A DNA stretch of 5,344 nucleotides from Chromatiales bacterium. GTDB taxonomy: Bacteria > Pseudomonadota > Gammaproteobacteria > Chromatiales > Chromatiaceae. Both the position numbers and the translations under genes were made by a program. Below are positions 1 to 5,308 of this stretch, piece after piece (the first letter of the stretch is position 1; every line of letters starts with the position of its first letter). The notes beneath the pieces are model-generated. The model was not told where the DNA came from and searched no databases. It was given only the letters and a program-made list of their open reading frames with translations. The stretch is taken from contig JAHEIA010000257.1 of assembly GCA_024639625.1 (NCBI GenBank), positions 1-5,344 of the forward strand, given 5' to 3'.

Positions 1-564
1 ACCGGCCCCCGCATGATGGTGCGCTTCTTCGGCGGTTGGGACTACACCGCGAATGACCTCAACAGCCGCCAACCCGCCTTCCGCGGCTACGAAAAGGGCG
101 TGCCGATGGGCAGCGACCTGGAGCCGCGCTCCGGCGATGGGGCGCCGACCTTCATGGTCTACGCGCTGCGCGATCCGGTCGGCGCCAATCTCGATCGGAT
201 ACAGATCATCAAGGGCTGGCTCGACGCAGAGGGCGAGACGCAGGAGTGGGTCTACGACGTCGCCTGGTCGGCCGGTCGCGAACCCGACGCCAACGGCGTT
301 CTGCCGCCGGTCGGCAACACGGTCGATATCGAGAACGCCAACTGGACGAATACCATCGGCGCCTCCGAACTCGCCGCCGTTTGGACCGACCCCGATTTCG
401 ATCCGGCCCAGAAGGCTTTCTACTATGCCCGCGTGTTGGAGATCCCGACGCCTCGCTGGGTGGTCTACGATGCTTTCCGCTTCGGTGTGGAGATCCCCGA
501 GGGTGCAGAGACCGTCGGCCAGGAGCGCGCCTATACGTCGCCGATCTGGTACGCGCCGGAATAA
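1..564 (+). CDS. DUF3604 family protein, C-terminal part (5' end outside the window)
   Basis: The frame is open from the first base, so the 187 residues seen are the C-terminal portion of a longer protein; the ATG at 13 is internal. I recognise the DUF3604 family from a string of conserved pieces: RFFGGWDY near the visible start, then GVPMGSDL, the stretch around [50 protein letters not shown], and the terminal RAYTSPIWY. Members are usually several hundred residues long and their reaction is not established, so I assign none. The C-terminus looks complete, ending in the usual TSPIWY tail. An intrinsic-terminator candidate follows within 30 bases, so this gene may be transcribed apart from the next four, although all share a strand. 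From memory, DUF3604 genes often lie beside parvulin-like and HupE/UreJ genes as here, which suggests a functional link without defining it. Confidence 0.9.
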   Translation, partial: TGPRMMVRFFGGWDYTANDLNSRQPAFRGYEKGVPMGSDLEPRSGDGAPTFMVYALRDPVGANLDRIQIIKGWLDAEGETQEWVYDVAWSAGREPDANGVLPPVGNTVDIENANWTNTIGASELAAVWTDPDFDPAQKAFYYARVLEIPTPRWVVYDAFRFGVEIPEGAETVGQERAYTSPIWYAPE

Positions 565-589
565 TCGTTGGTGAGTGCATTGGCGCCCC

Positions 590-634
590 GGCGGGTCCAA
601 AGGGGGAAGGTTCCCGACCCGCCTTTTCGGTTTC
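590..634 (+). terminator. Intrinsic terminator after the DUF3604 gene
   Basis: A perfect 8-bp stem pairs GGCGGGTC (590-597) with GACCCGCC (616-623). A smaller GGGA/TCCC stem can form inside the loop. TTTT and a pyrimidine-rich run (624-640) follow directly. This is the classic layout of a Rho-independent terminator, 26 bases past the DUF3604 stop codon. It may be leaky, because I see no convincing promoter between it and the next gene at 711. Confidence 0.65.
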
Positions 635-640
635 TCTCCT

Positions 641-657
641 GCCTTCCCGTGGAAGGC
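641..657 (+). other. Small perfect hairpin in the leader of the parvulin-like gene
   Basis: GCCTTCC (641-647) and GGAAGGC (651-657) form a perfect 7-bp stem with a 3-base loop. No T-run follows, so it does not look like a second terminator. It lies 53 bases before the start codon at 711 and could protect a 5' mRNA end or be incidental. The rest of 658-710 holds no clear Shine-Dalgarno or promoter. Confidence 0.35.
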
Positions 658-710
658 AGTTAGTCCGTGCCGGTTCGGGCGTCTGGTGAACCGCGGGATT
701 CATTTGCCCC

Positions 711-1595
711 ATGAAGAAACTCTGGCGTGAGCCACTGGTGCATTTTCTGGTGATCGGTGCCGGTCTTTTCCTGGCATTCGATCTTACCCAGGACAATCGC
801 CCCGATGCACCGAACCGCATTGTGGTCGACGCCAGCCAGATCGAGCAGCTGGCTGCCCAATTCAAGCGCACCTGGTTGCGTCCTGCCACGGAAAATGAAC
901 TGGCCGGACTGATCGAGAGCCATGTCCGCGACGAGGTGTACTACCGCGAGGCCCTGGCGATGGGCCTCGACCAGAACGATCCGCAGGTGCGCCGCCGCAT
1001 GCGGCTCAAGCTGGAGTTCCTCCTCGAGGACCTGACCGCCGCGGAGCCACCGGGCGAAGAGGTGTTGAGCGGCTACCTGGAGCAGCACCCCGAAAGGTTT
1101 CGCATCGAGCCGCGGCTGTCGTTCCGACAGGTCTATCTCAACCCCGACAGACGCCGGGATCTGGCAGTGGATGCCGAGCGGACGCTCGCCGACCTGCGGG
1201 CGGGGGTATCGCCCGAGACCCTCGGTGACCCGACCATGCTCCCCTATGAGCAAACTGCGGCGTCGCTGACCGAGACCGCGCGGACCTTCGGAGAGACCTT
1301 TGCGCGGGAAGCGATGGCGCTCGAACCGGGCGCCTGGAGCGGACCCCTGTATTCCGGGTTCGGCGCCCACCTGGTGCTGGTCACCGGGCGCAGAGAAGCG
1401 CGCCTGCCGGCGCTGGCCGAAGTGCGCGCCGAGGTCGAGCGCGAATACCTGGCGCAGCGCCGCCAGGAGCTCAAGGACCTGGCCTACCGGAAGCTCCGCG
1501 AGGGCTACGAGGTGATCGTCGAGCCGGCGAAGGCGCAGGCCAAATCCGATGGTGCGGTCGCGGCTACAACCCAACAGGCGCAGTCCGAGAAATGA
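711..1595 (+). CDS. Membrane-anchored parvulin-like peptidyl-prolyl isomerase family protein (PpiC/SurA type)
   Basis: This 294-residue protein opens with a short basic stretch and an uncleaved-looking transmembrane anchor (about residues 9-24), so the rest should be periplasmic. Residues 38-130 are a charged, helical SurA-like region (RDEVYYREAL, then a D-x-x-V-RRR-L segment) that in this group precedes the isomerase domain. Residues 133-226 resemble a parvulin domain: a first strand LSFRQVYL, a helix with TLADLRAG, and the closing GFGAHLVLV. A helical tail (233-268) and a polar, Ala/Gln-rich end follow. The first catalytic-site histidine (as in the usual ARHILV-type strand) is Arg139 here, while the late histidine, His220, is kept, so isomerase activity is uncertain and a chaperone role is possible. 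An in-frame stop at 687 leaves ATG 711 as the only sensible start, although its Shine-Dalgarno is poor. The stop overlaps the next start (ATGA). Confidence 0.82.
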   Translation: MKKLWREPLVHFLVIGAGLFLAFDLTQDNRPDAPNRIVVDASQIEQLAAQFKRTWLRPATENELAGLIESHVRDEVYYREALAMGLDQNDPQVRRRMRLKLEFLLEDLTAAEPPGEEVLSGYLEQHPERFRIEPRLSFRQVYLNPDRRRDLAVDAERTLADLRAGVSPETLGDPTMLPYEQTAASLTETARTFGETFAREAMALEPGAWSGPLYSGFGAHLVLVTGRREARLPALAEVRAEVEREYLAQRRQELKDLAYRKLREGYEVIVEPAKAQAKSDGAVAATTQQAQSEK

Positions 1596-2596
1596 CGCAA
1601 CGCCGCCTTTGGATCGCGATCTCCTGGCTGATCCTGTCGTTCGGATTTTGCGGCCCGGTGCTGGCCCACGAGTCACAGCCCGGACTGCTCGAGCTGCGGC
1701 AACTGGGGCCCGAACGCTACGAGGTCATCTGGCGGGCGCCGATCTACTACGGCAGGCCGCATCCTGCAGAATTGCAGCTCCCGCCGGACTGGCTGACGGT
1801 CGGGGAGCCGACGCTGCGCCAATTGCCCGATTCGGCCCTGCATCGCCGCGTGGTAGACGTGGCGGGCGGCTCCATCGACGGCAGTGTGGTCCGCTTCCCC
1901 GGTCTGGAGGCGACCATCACCGATGTGTTCGTGCGGATCTCGCGCCTGGACGGCAGCGAGGCGAGCCTAGTGGTGCGACCCACGCAGCCGTACGCGGAAC
2001 TGCGTGGCGAGCGGCCCTGGTATGTCGCATCGGGCGAGTACCTCGTCCTCGGCTTCAATCACATTCTGATGGGCATCGATCACCTGCTCTTCGTGCTCGG
2101 GCTGCTGATCATCGTCCGAGGCCGAAGGATGCTGATCAAGACCATCACCGCCTTCACCGTGGCCCACAGCATCACGCTCGCTGTCGCCACCCTGGGTTAT
2201 GCACATGTTCCGGGGCCGCCGCTGAACGCGGCCATTGCGCTATCCATCCTGTACCTTGGGCCGGAAATCGTGCGTGTCTGGCGCGGCGAGACCAGCTTTA
2301 CCATCCGACATCCCTGGGTGGTTGCGTTCGGATTCGGCCTGTTGCACGGATTTGGATTTGCCAGCGGGCTGTCGACCGTAGGGATGCCCAAGGCGGAAAT
2401 CCCGCTCGCGCTGCTCATGTTCAACATCGGCGTCGAGATTGGCCAGCTTGCCTTCGTCATCCTGATGCTGCTGGCCTATCGCTCGCTGCGCGTGCTGGAG
2501 TTCCGCTGGCCGCGCTGGCTGGACTTCGCACCCGGTTATGCGATCGGTTCGCTGGGGGCGTACTGGACCATCCAGCGCGCGGTGATGATGTTTTGA
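1592..2596 (+). CDS. HupE/UreJ family membrane protein with N-terminal periplasmic domain (HupE_UreJ_2 type)
   Basis: This 334-residue protein has a clear Sec signal (hydrophobic 6-24) with a likely cut after VLA at residue 25, so the mature chain would begin with His26. Residues 26-145 form a predicted beta-rich exported domain. About six membrane helices follow (roughly 148-330). The helices carry the HupE/UreJ hallmarks: GFNHILMGIDH with His157, Asp163 and His164; TVAHSITL with His192; GLLHGFGFASG with His252; and FNIGVEIGQ with Glu282. Such residues in this family are thought to bind or move metal, typically nickel, but the substrate here is unproven. Length and layout match the longer HupE/UreJ subfamily rather than the compact hydrogenase-type HupE. 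Its ATG overlaps the parvulin gene's stop by ATGA, which implies translational coupling, and the next gene starts 13 bases after its stop. Confidence 0.88.
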   Translation: MTQRRLWIAISWLILSFGFCGPVLAHESQPGLLELRQLGPERYEVIWRAPIYYGRPHPAELQLPPDWLTVGEPTLRQLPDSALHRRVVDVAGGSIDGSVVRFPGLEATITDVFVRISRLDGSEASLVVRPTQPYAELRGERPWYVASGEYLVLGFNHILMGIDHLLFVLGLLIIVRGRRMLIKTITAFTVAHSITLAVATLGYAHVPGPPLNAAIALSILYLGPEIVRVWRGETSFTIRHPWVVAFGFGLLHGFGFASGLSTVGMPKAEIPLALLMFNIGVEIGQLAFVILMLLAYRSLRVLEFRWPRWLDFAPGYAIGSLGAYWTIQRAVMMF

Positions 2597-2600
2597 GGGG
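2595..2600 (+). promoter_or_regulatory. Shine-Dalgarno of the compact HupE/UreJ gene
   Basis: GAGGGG ends 8 bases before the ATG at 2609 and overlaps the stop codon of the previous gene. An earlier ATG at 2604 is followed at once by ACA TGA, so this site decides the start at 2609. Confidence 0.65.
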
Positions 2601-2608
2601 CAAATGAC

Positions 2609-3220
2609 ATGAAGGTTGAGAGGTGCCTCCATCCGGGGCGGGTATTGCTGGCCACGCTGGTGCTGGCTTCGGTCTGGCCCCTTTTGGCCTGGGGACACGT
2701 GGAATCGGGTCAGGCCGGTGGCTTCCTCAGCGGCCTGTCGCACCCGGTCTCGGGTCTCGACCACGTCATTGCCATGGTGGCGGTCGGCTTGTGGGGCGCA
2801 CAGCTGGGTATGCCGGCGCTGTGGGTACTGCCGGTGGCCTTTCCCATGATGATGGCTTTCGGCGGCATGCTCGGACTGGTCGGCATCCCGTTGCCGGGCG
2901 TCGAGGCCGGTATCGCCGTGTCGGCCGTGGTGCTCGGTGCCCTGGTGCTCGGCCAAGTCCGCCTGCCCCTGGTGGCCGCGGTCGGAGTGGTCGCACTCTT
3001 CGCCGTCTTCCACGGCCATGCGCACGGCACCGAGTTGACGCCGGGACAGAACGCCATGCTCTACAGCCTGGGATTCGTGATCGCCACCGGCCTGCTGCAC
3101 GCCACCGGAATCGCGACCGGCCTGATCAACCGCTGGGACCTTGGCCGCCAGGCATTGCGCGGTGCCGGTGCACTGGTCATGGTGGGCGGGCTGTATTTCC
3201 TATGGAGTGCGGTCCGATGA
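2609..3220 (+). CDS. Compact HupE/UreJ family protein (putative nickel/metal permease)
   Basis: The 203-residue length and layout are those of classic HupE and UreJ proteins. A signal-like segment (12-28) ends in LAWG, followed by His30, a plausible new N-terminus. About six helices follow. The family signatures are all present: SHPVSGLDHVIAMVAVGLW with His45, Asp51 and His52; FHGHAHGTE with His135, His137 and His139; and ATGLLHATG with His164. HupE proteins of hydrogenase operons have been linked to nickel supply, and UreJ sits in urease operons. Neither enzyme is encoded in this window, so the metal could be nickel or another transition metal. It lies third in the operon, with a Shine-Dalgarno inside the previous stop and an ATGA overlap into the next gene. 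Family assignment is confident; substrate is inference. Confidence 0.9.
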   Translation: MKVERCLHPGRVLLATLVLASVWPLLAWGHVESGQAGGFLSGLSHPVSGLDHVIAMVAVGLWGAQLGMPALWVLPVAFPMMMAFGGMLGLVGIPLPGVEAGIAVSAVVLGALVLGQVRLPLVAAVGVVALFAVFHGHAHGTELTPGQNAMLYSLGFVIATGLLHATGIATGLINRWDLGRQALRGAGALVMVGGLYFLWSAVR

Positions 3221-3819
3221 AGCGTTCAAACATCGTCGCACCGGTCGCTGCGGTGTTGCTTGCTGCGCCCGCGGCGGCGCAGGCTCATTTGGTTAACTCC
3301 GGCCTCGGCCCCTTTTACGATGGGGCGCTGCATCTGCTGCTTTCGCCCGGCGATCTGCTTGGCTTGGTGGCCGCGGCGCTGCTGGCCGGGCTGCGCGGTG
3401 CGAGAGCCGGCAGGCTGACGGTGACGGCTTTGACGATCTCTTGGCTGTTGGCGGGGATGATCGGTATGCGTTTGCCGGTCACTCCGGATCTGACCTGGCT
3501 CAGCGTATTGTCATTCCTGATCCTAGGCGTTCTGGTGGCGTTTGATACCAGGCTGTCGCCGCTTGCGGTGGCTGCGCTGGGAGCATTGTACGGCGCGCTT
3601 CACGGACTGCTCAACGGCTCGGCCCTTGCGGCCATGAGAGCAGCTCCTTCAGCCTTGCTCGGCAGCGTGCTGACGGTCCTGGTAATCGCCTTGCTCACCG
3701 CCGCCGCCGTGGTTCCCGTGCGGGTGCTCTGGGCTCGCGTGGCCGTCCGGGTCGCCGGCAGCTGGATCGTCGCGGTGGGCATGCTGATGCTGGGTTGGTT
3801 GGCACAGGGCGTGGCTTGA
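3217..3819 (+). CDS. Third HupE/UreJ-like membrane protein, with reduced histidine motifs
   Basis: This 200-residue protein starts at ATG 3217, which overlaps the preceding stop (ATGA) and has GGAG nine bases upstream. The frame stays open further upstream through the previous gene, but that part is antisense-like, Arg/Gly/His-rich shadow translation, so the short start is right. The signal peptide (1-23) ends AQA before His24. The mature protein begins AHLVNSGLGPFYDGALHLL, as in the short HupE/UreJ-like proteins, with Asp35 and His39, and later YGALHGLLNG with His129. About five or six helices fill the rest. Compared with its two neighbours it lacks the DH pair (Gly-Asp-Leu at 45-47) and a third histidine or glutamate motif. 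It may therefore be a structural or regulatory partner of the other two rather than an independent metal path. This is probably the last gene of the operon. Confidence 0.8.
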   Translation: MKRSNIVAPVAAVLLAAPAAAQAHLVNSGLGPFYDGALHLLLSPGDLLGLVAAALLAGLRGARAGRLTVTALTISWLLAGMIGMRLPVTPDLTWLSVLSFLILGVLVAFDTRLSPLAVAALGALYGALHGLLNGSALAAMRAAPSALLGSVLTVLVIALLTAAAVVPVRVLWARVAVRVAGSWIVAVGMLMLGWLAQGVA

Positions 3820-3856
3820 ATGCCAGCCACGGTATTGCCGGAACAGGGGTAAATCA

Positions 3857-3873
3857 CGTCCGGCGGCCGGACG
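3857..3873 (+). other. GC-rich hairpin downstream of the HupE/UreJ operon, possible weak terminator
   Basis: CGTCCGG (3857-3863) and CCGGACG (3867-3873) form a perfect 7-bp stem with a 3-base loop, 38 bases past the last stop of the operon. What follows (AGATCGGGTTTG) is only mildly T-rich, so it could be a poor intrinsic terminator or a 3'-end protecting stem. The rest of 3820-3954 shows no gene that I can support. Confidence 0.35.
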
Positions 3874-3954
3874 AGATCGGGTTTGTATGCGCCGGCTAAG
3901 TTCTTCAAGTACGGGTTTGGTCCGAAGGAGAGCAAGATGAGATCACTTTCGACG

Positions 3955-4113
3955 CTACTTGCGGACCTTTTCGAACGCGGACAGCTGCTCTTTCAGGTTC
4001 CGATCCCCGAACCTGCAGGTAGATATAAGTAGCTGGCGATCACCACCGTTCCACTGAAGAATCTTTGACAAGCTGGCGGCACCCTTGAAAGCATCGGTAC
4101 CGGCCCAAGGGAG
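3955..4113 (-). pseudogene. Decayed HdeA-family gene remnant (3' part, internal deletion)
   Basis: Read on the minus strand, 53 codons run in frame from just after the stop of the 71-residue gene to a TAG at 3955-3957, with no ATG. The peptide aligns with the intact HdeA-like protein at both ends. ASLSKILQWNGG-DR matches DSLCKDVVRSSGEDR in spacing, sharing S-L-x-K and G-x-D-R. The tail LSAFEKVRK matches LASFEKIAN, and both stop exactly three residues after FEK. An 11-base string (CTTTTCGAACG on the plus strand) is identical at 3967-3977 and 4616-4626. About 20-25 residues between these blocks are missing, the first conserved cysteine is serine, and there is no signal peptide. I read this as a broken paralogue, probably not translated. 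The matches are short, so chance or a small unrelated ORF cannot be ruled out. Confidence 0.45.
4082..4111. repeat. Inverted repeat beyond the stop of the 71-residue gene
   Basis: CCCTTG (4082-4087) pairs with CAAGGG (4106-4111), and the loop contains the palindrome CGGTACCG. It lies directly after the stop codon of the minus-strand gene ending at 4114. No T-run follows on that strand, so it is not a standard terminator. It might stabilise the 3' end or be incidental. Confidence 0.3.
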
Positions 4114-4329
4114 TCACTTTTCGAGTTTTTTCTTCACTTCCTCGGTCGCTTCCCGGGTCTTTCTGGCGGCCTTCTCCACGGCTGTTTCGTCGCCGTGCTT
4201 GATCTCGTCGATCTTCTGGTCAATATCGCGGCCCAATTGTTCCACTGGCCCTGGTTTCTCATAAACGAGCACATACCAACCTGCGGCCGCTGCGGCAGCG
4301 AGAATCAAAACAATCAATGCGTTTTTCAT
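4114..4329 (-). CDS. Small membrane-anchored helical protein, function unknown
   Basis: This 71-residue protein has one hydrophobic helix (about 4-23, rich in alanine and leucine) followed by a highly charged tail. The tail (27-71) is an amphipathic helix with regular Lys/Glu/Asp/Arg spacing: VEQLGRDIDQKIDEIK, then VEKAARKTREATEEVKKKLEK. The layout suggests an inner-membrane anchor, or an uncut signal, with a coiled-coil-prone domain. Such small proteins are common in gammaproteobacteria and usually unnamed; I recognise no defined family. I chose the start at 4329 because GAGGG lies seven bases upstream (ACGAGGGCTAAG) and the hydrophobic segment follows at once. Two earlier in-frame ATGs (4353 and 4398) lack a Shine-Dalgarno and would add a polar leader. 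The gene follows a 274-base spacer holding two hairpins and is convergent with the HupE/UreJ operon. Confidence 0.7.
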   Translation of the reverse strand: MKNALIVLILAAAAAAGWYVLVYEKPGPVEQLGRDIDQKIDEIKHGDETAVEKAARKTREATEEVKKKLEK

Positions 4330-4393
4330 CTTAGCCCTCGTTGATCGCTTCATTATGTAGTCGCTGATGCTCAGCACATCGGGGCACAAGGGT

Positions 4394-4460
4394 ATCATCC
4401 CGACTGCGCGAGCCGCTGCAGCACTGCTCGCCTACAGCGGCTTCGGCAGTCGGAGATAAT
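4394..4460. repeat. Long imperfect palindrome (hairpin 1) in the minus-strand spacer
   Basis: An 8-bp perfect outer stem (CCGACTGC 4400-4407 with GCAGTCGG 4446-4453) is followed, after a 3-base internal bulge, by an 8-bp inner stem (AGCCGCTG 4411-4418 with CAGCGGCT 4435-4442). Pairing can extend outwards through ATCATC/GATAAT with one bulge and one mismatch. The apical loop is about 16 bases and may partly pair. No T-run follows on either strand, so it is not a simple terminator. It could be an intergenic palindromic repeat (REP-like), or a structured leader or processing site between the HdeA-like gene and the 71-residue gene. Confidence 0.6.
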
Positions 4461-4474
4461 GAAAACCCTCTGCT

Positions 4475-4519
4475 GGGGCTTTCGCCGATGGAGTGTTCGT
4501 ACACCCCGACAAGCGCCCC
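4475..4519. repeat. Second imperfect hairpin in the same spacer
   Basis: GGGGC (4475-4479) pairs with GCCCC (4515-4519). Inside it GGxGTGT (4490-4496) pairs with ACACxCC (4501-4507) around a 4-base loop with one mismatch. It stands 14 bases from hairpin 1, so most of 4394-4519 can fold. On the minus strand the alternative GGC-GAAA-GCC tetraloop hairpin competes with the outer stem. The rest of the spacer (4520-4603) contains no gene I can support. Confidence 0.45.
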
Positions 4520-4538
4520 AACACCGAAATGGCGCTGA

Positions 4539-4544
4539 TTTATA
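4539..4544 (-). promoter_or_regulatory. Possible -10 element (TATAAA) upstream of the hairpins
   Basis: On the minus strand TGATATAAATC contains a TATAAA that could act as a -10 box, in an AT-rich patch unlike its surroundings. No good -35 lies 16-18 bases upstream. If real, the transcript would start near 4532 and carry both hairpins before the gene starting at 4329. Weak evidence. Confidence 0.2.
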
Positions 4545-4603
4545 TCAAAACTTCCTTGGATCACGCAGCCCGTATTTGCCCCTGTTTGCGGATCGATCTG
4601 GAC

Positions 4604-4918
4604 TCAGTTGGCGATCTTTTCGAACGATGCCAGGGCCTTCTCATTGGGGTGATCGAGGCAGTATTCGATGAACTTGTCGCTGATCTGGCCGAGCTCCTCT
4701 GGGTCGTACTTTGTCGTGTTCTTCTTCCCGAGCCTATATCCGTGGGCTAGGGCCAGGGCGATCACTCGATCCTCGCCCGAAGAGCGCACGACGTCTTTGC
4801 ACAAGGAGTCATTCAAGTCTTTCATCTGCGGCTGCTGCTCTGCAAAAGAAGTGGAGCCACCAACGAAGAGGGCTGCCATCGCAGCGGCTGACACGGGTCT
4901 GGAAAAAGATCTGAGCAT
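4604..4918 (-). CDS. HdeA/HdeB family periplasmic protein
   Basis: This 104-residue protein has a signal peptide (1-26, cut probably after SFA). The mature domain of about 78 residues has the HdeA/HdeB pattern: Cys40 in SLCKDVV, AxAHGYRLGKK in the middle, Cys87 in FIEYCLDHP, and a terminal LASFEK helix. The two cysteines, 47 residues apart, match the single conserved disulfide of E. coli HdeA. The best-known members are acid-activated periplasmic chaperones, but many environmental relatives are uncharacterised, so acid resistance is an inference. I chose ATG 4918 because AAGGAG (4925-4930) sits six bases upstream; that AAGGAG overlaps an earlier in-frame ATG (MKEIV...), which is therefore unlikely to be used. 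The glycine-zipper gene lies just upstream on the same strand, 31 bases away once its frameshift is repaired, so the two are probably co-transcribed. No clear terminator follows the stop. Confidence 0.82.
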   Translation of the reverse strand: MLRSFSRPVSAAAMAALFVGGSTSFAEQQPQMKDLNDSLCKDVVRSSGEDRVIALALAHGYRLGKKNTTKYDPEELGQISDKFIEYCLDHPNEKALASFEKIAN

Positions 4919-4924
4919 GACAAT

Positions 4925-4930
4925 CTCCTT
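4925..4930 (-). promoter_or_regulatory. Shine-Dalgarno of the HdeA-like gene
   Basis: AAGGAG on the minus strand, six bases before the ATG at 4918. It decides the start and shows that the HdeA-like gene is translated on its own, although the upstream frame reads into it without a stop. Confidence 0.7.
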
Positions 4931-4949
4931 CATCTGATTGGTATTATTG

Positions 4950-5269
4950 CTAGCGACGGTACATGCAATCGTCGTAGACGCGCCTGTAGGTGTCGTTCTT
5001 GGAGATGGCCGAAGCTGCGCCTCGACGAGCGCGCCCGCGGCGGCGCCGCGGGCGGCACTTCTCCTGCCGCCTACGATGGCGCCAAAAAGGGCTCCGCCGC
5101 CGGCTCCAACCGCGGCACTGCCAACGACAGTGGACCCTCCCCGGGCCGCCCGCTCGGCGCGGGCGGCGCAGTCAGCCTCCGATTGGGCGTGGACTGGTGT
5201 CGAGAGACCGACGGTTATGGCGATGGCGGCGACGGCCGCTAGATTTCGATTTTGTCTTGTTCGCAACAT
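4950..5269 (-). pseudogene. YMGG-like glycine-zipper envelope protein, broken by a one-base frameshift
   Basis: From ATG 5269 (GGAG seven bases upstream) the frame codes for a signal peptide (1-28, ending VHA), then QSEADCAARAERAAR with Cys34, then a glycine/alanine-zipper segment (about 49-82, GAGGGALFGAIVGG and GAAAGALV). At residue 83, near 5019-5024, the frame switches. Read on, it gives a Pro/Thr-rich tail unlike the family. One base over, it gives GAASAISKND and TYRRVYDDCMYRR, then TAG at 4950-4952, which is the expected C-terminus with its conserved cysteine. Adding one G (GTCGAGGC to GTCGGAGGC) restores ALVGGAAS and a 106-residue protein. Glycine-zipper proteins of this type are exported and probably membrane-associated, with no defined role. 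The unrepaired frame continues into the HdeA-like gene and would make a 221-residue fusion. It is either a sequencing error or a recent mutation. Confidence 0.75.
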
Positions 5270-5308
5270 TTCCACTCTCCAGGTGCAAGTAAGCCCTCCG
5301 AGGTGATG

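Noticed and set aside
660..1676. Minus-strand open frame of 338 residues
   Set aside because: It is antisense to the parvulin-like gene, with no recognisable domain; long antisense frames are expected in GC-rich coding DNA.
2240..3100. Minus-strand open frame of 286 residues, rich in His, Gln and Asp
   Set aside because: It is antisense to two well-supported HupE/UreJ genes; its composition is the mirror of hydrophobic codons and no domain is visible.
2623..3216. Long upstream extension of the third HupE/UreJ frame (398 residues in total)
   Set aside because: The extension overlaps the compact HupE/UreJ gene completely and translates as Arg/Gly/His-rich shadow sequence. A signal peptide and an ATGA-coupled start at 3217 fit far better.
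3937..4032. Plus-strand 31-codon ORF with a good AAGGAG six bases upstream
   Set aside because: Its LADLFERGQLL stretch is the antisense of the HdeA-remnant tail, and a similar DLFER reading appears antisense to the intact HdeA-like gene. No independent sign of a protein; the Shine-Dalgarno alone is not enough.
4394..4460. Integron attC site
   Set aside because: The palindrome lacks the RYYYAAC and GTTRRRY core sites, and no integrase or gene-cassette layout is present.
4331..4564. Minus-strand 77-residue frame upstream of the 71-residue gene
   Set aside because: No Shine-Dalgarno, no hydrophobic or domain pattern, and it covers the two hairpins, so a structured non-coding spacer is more likely.
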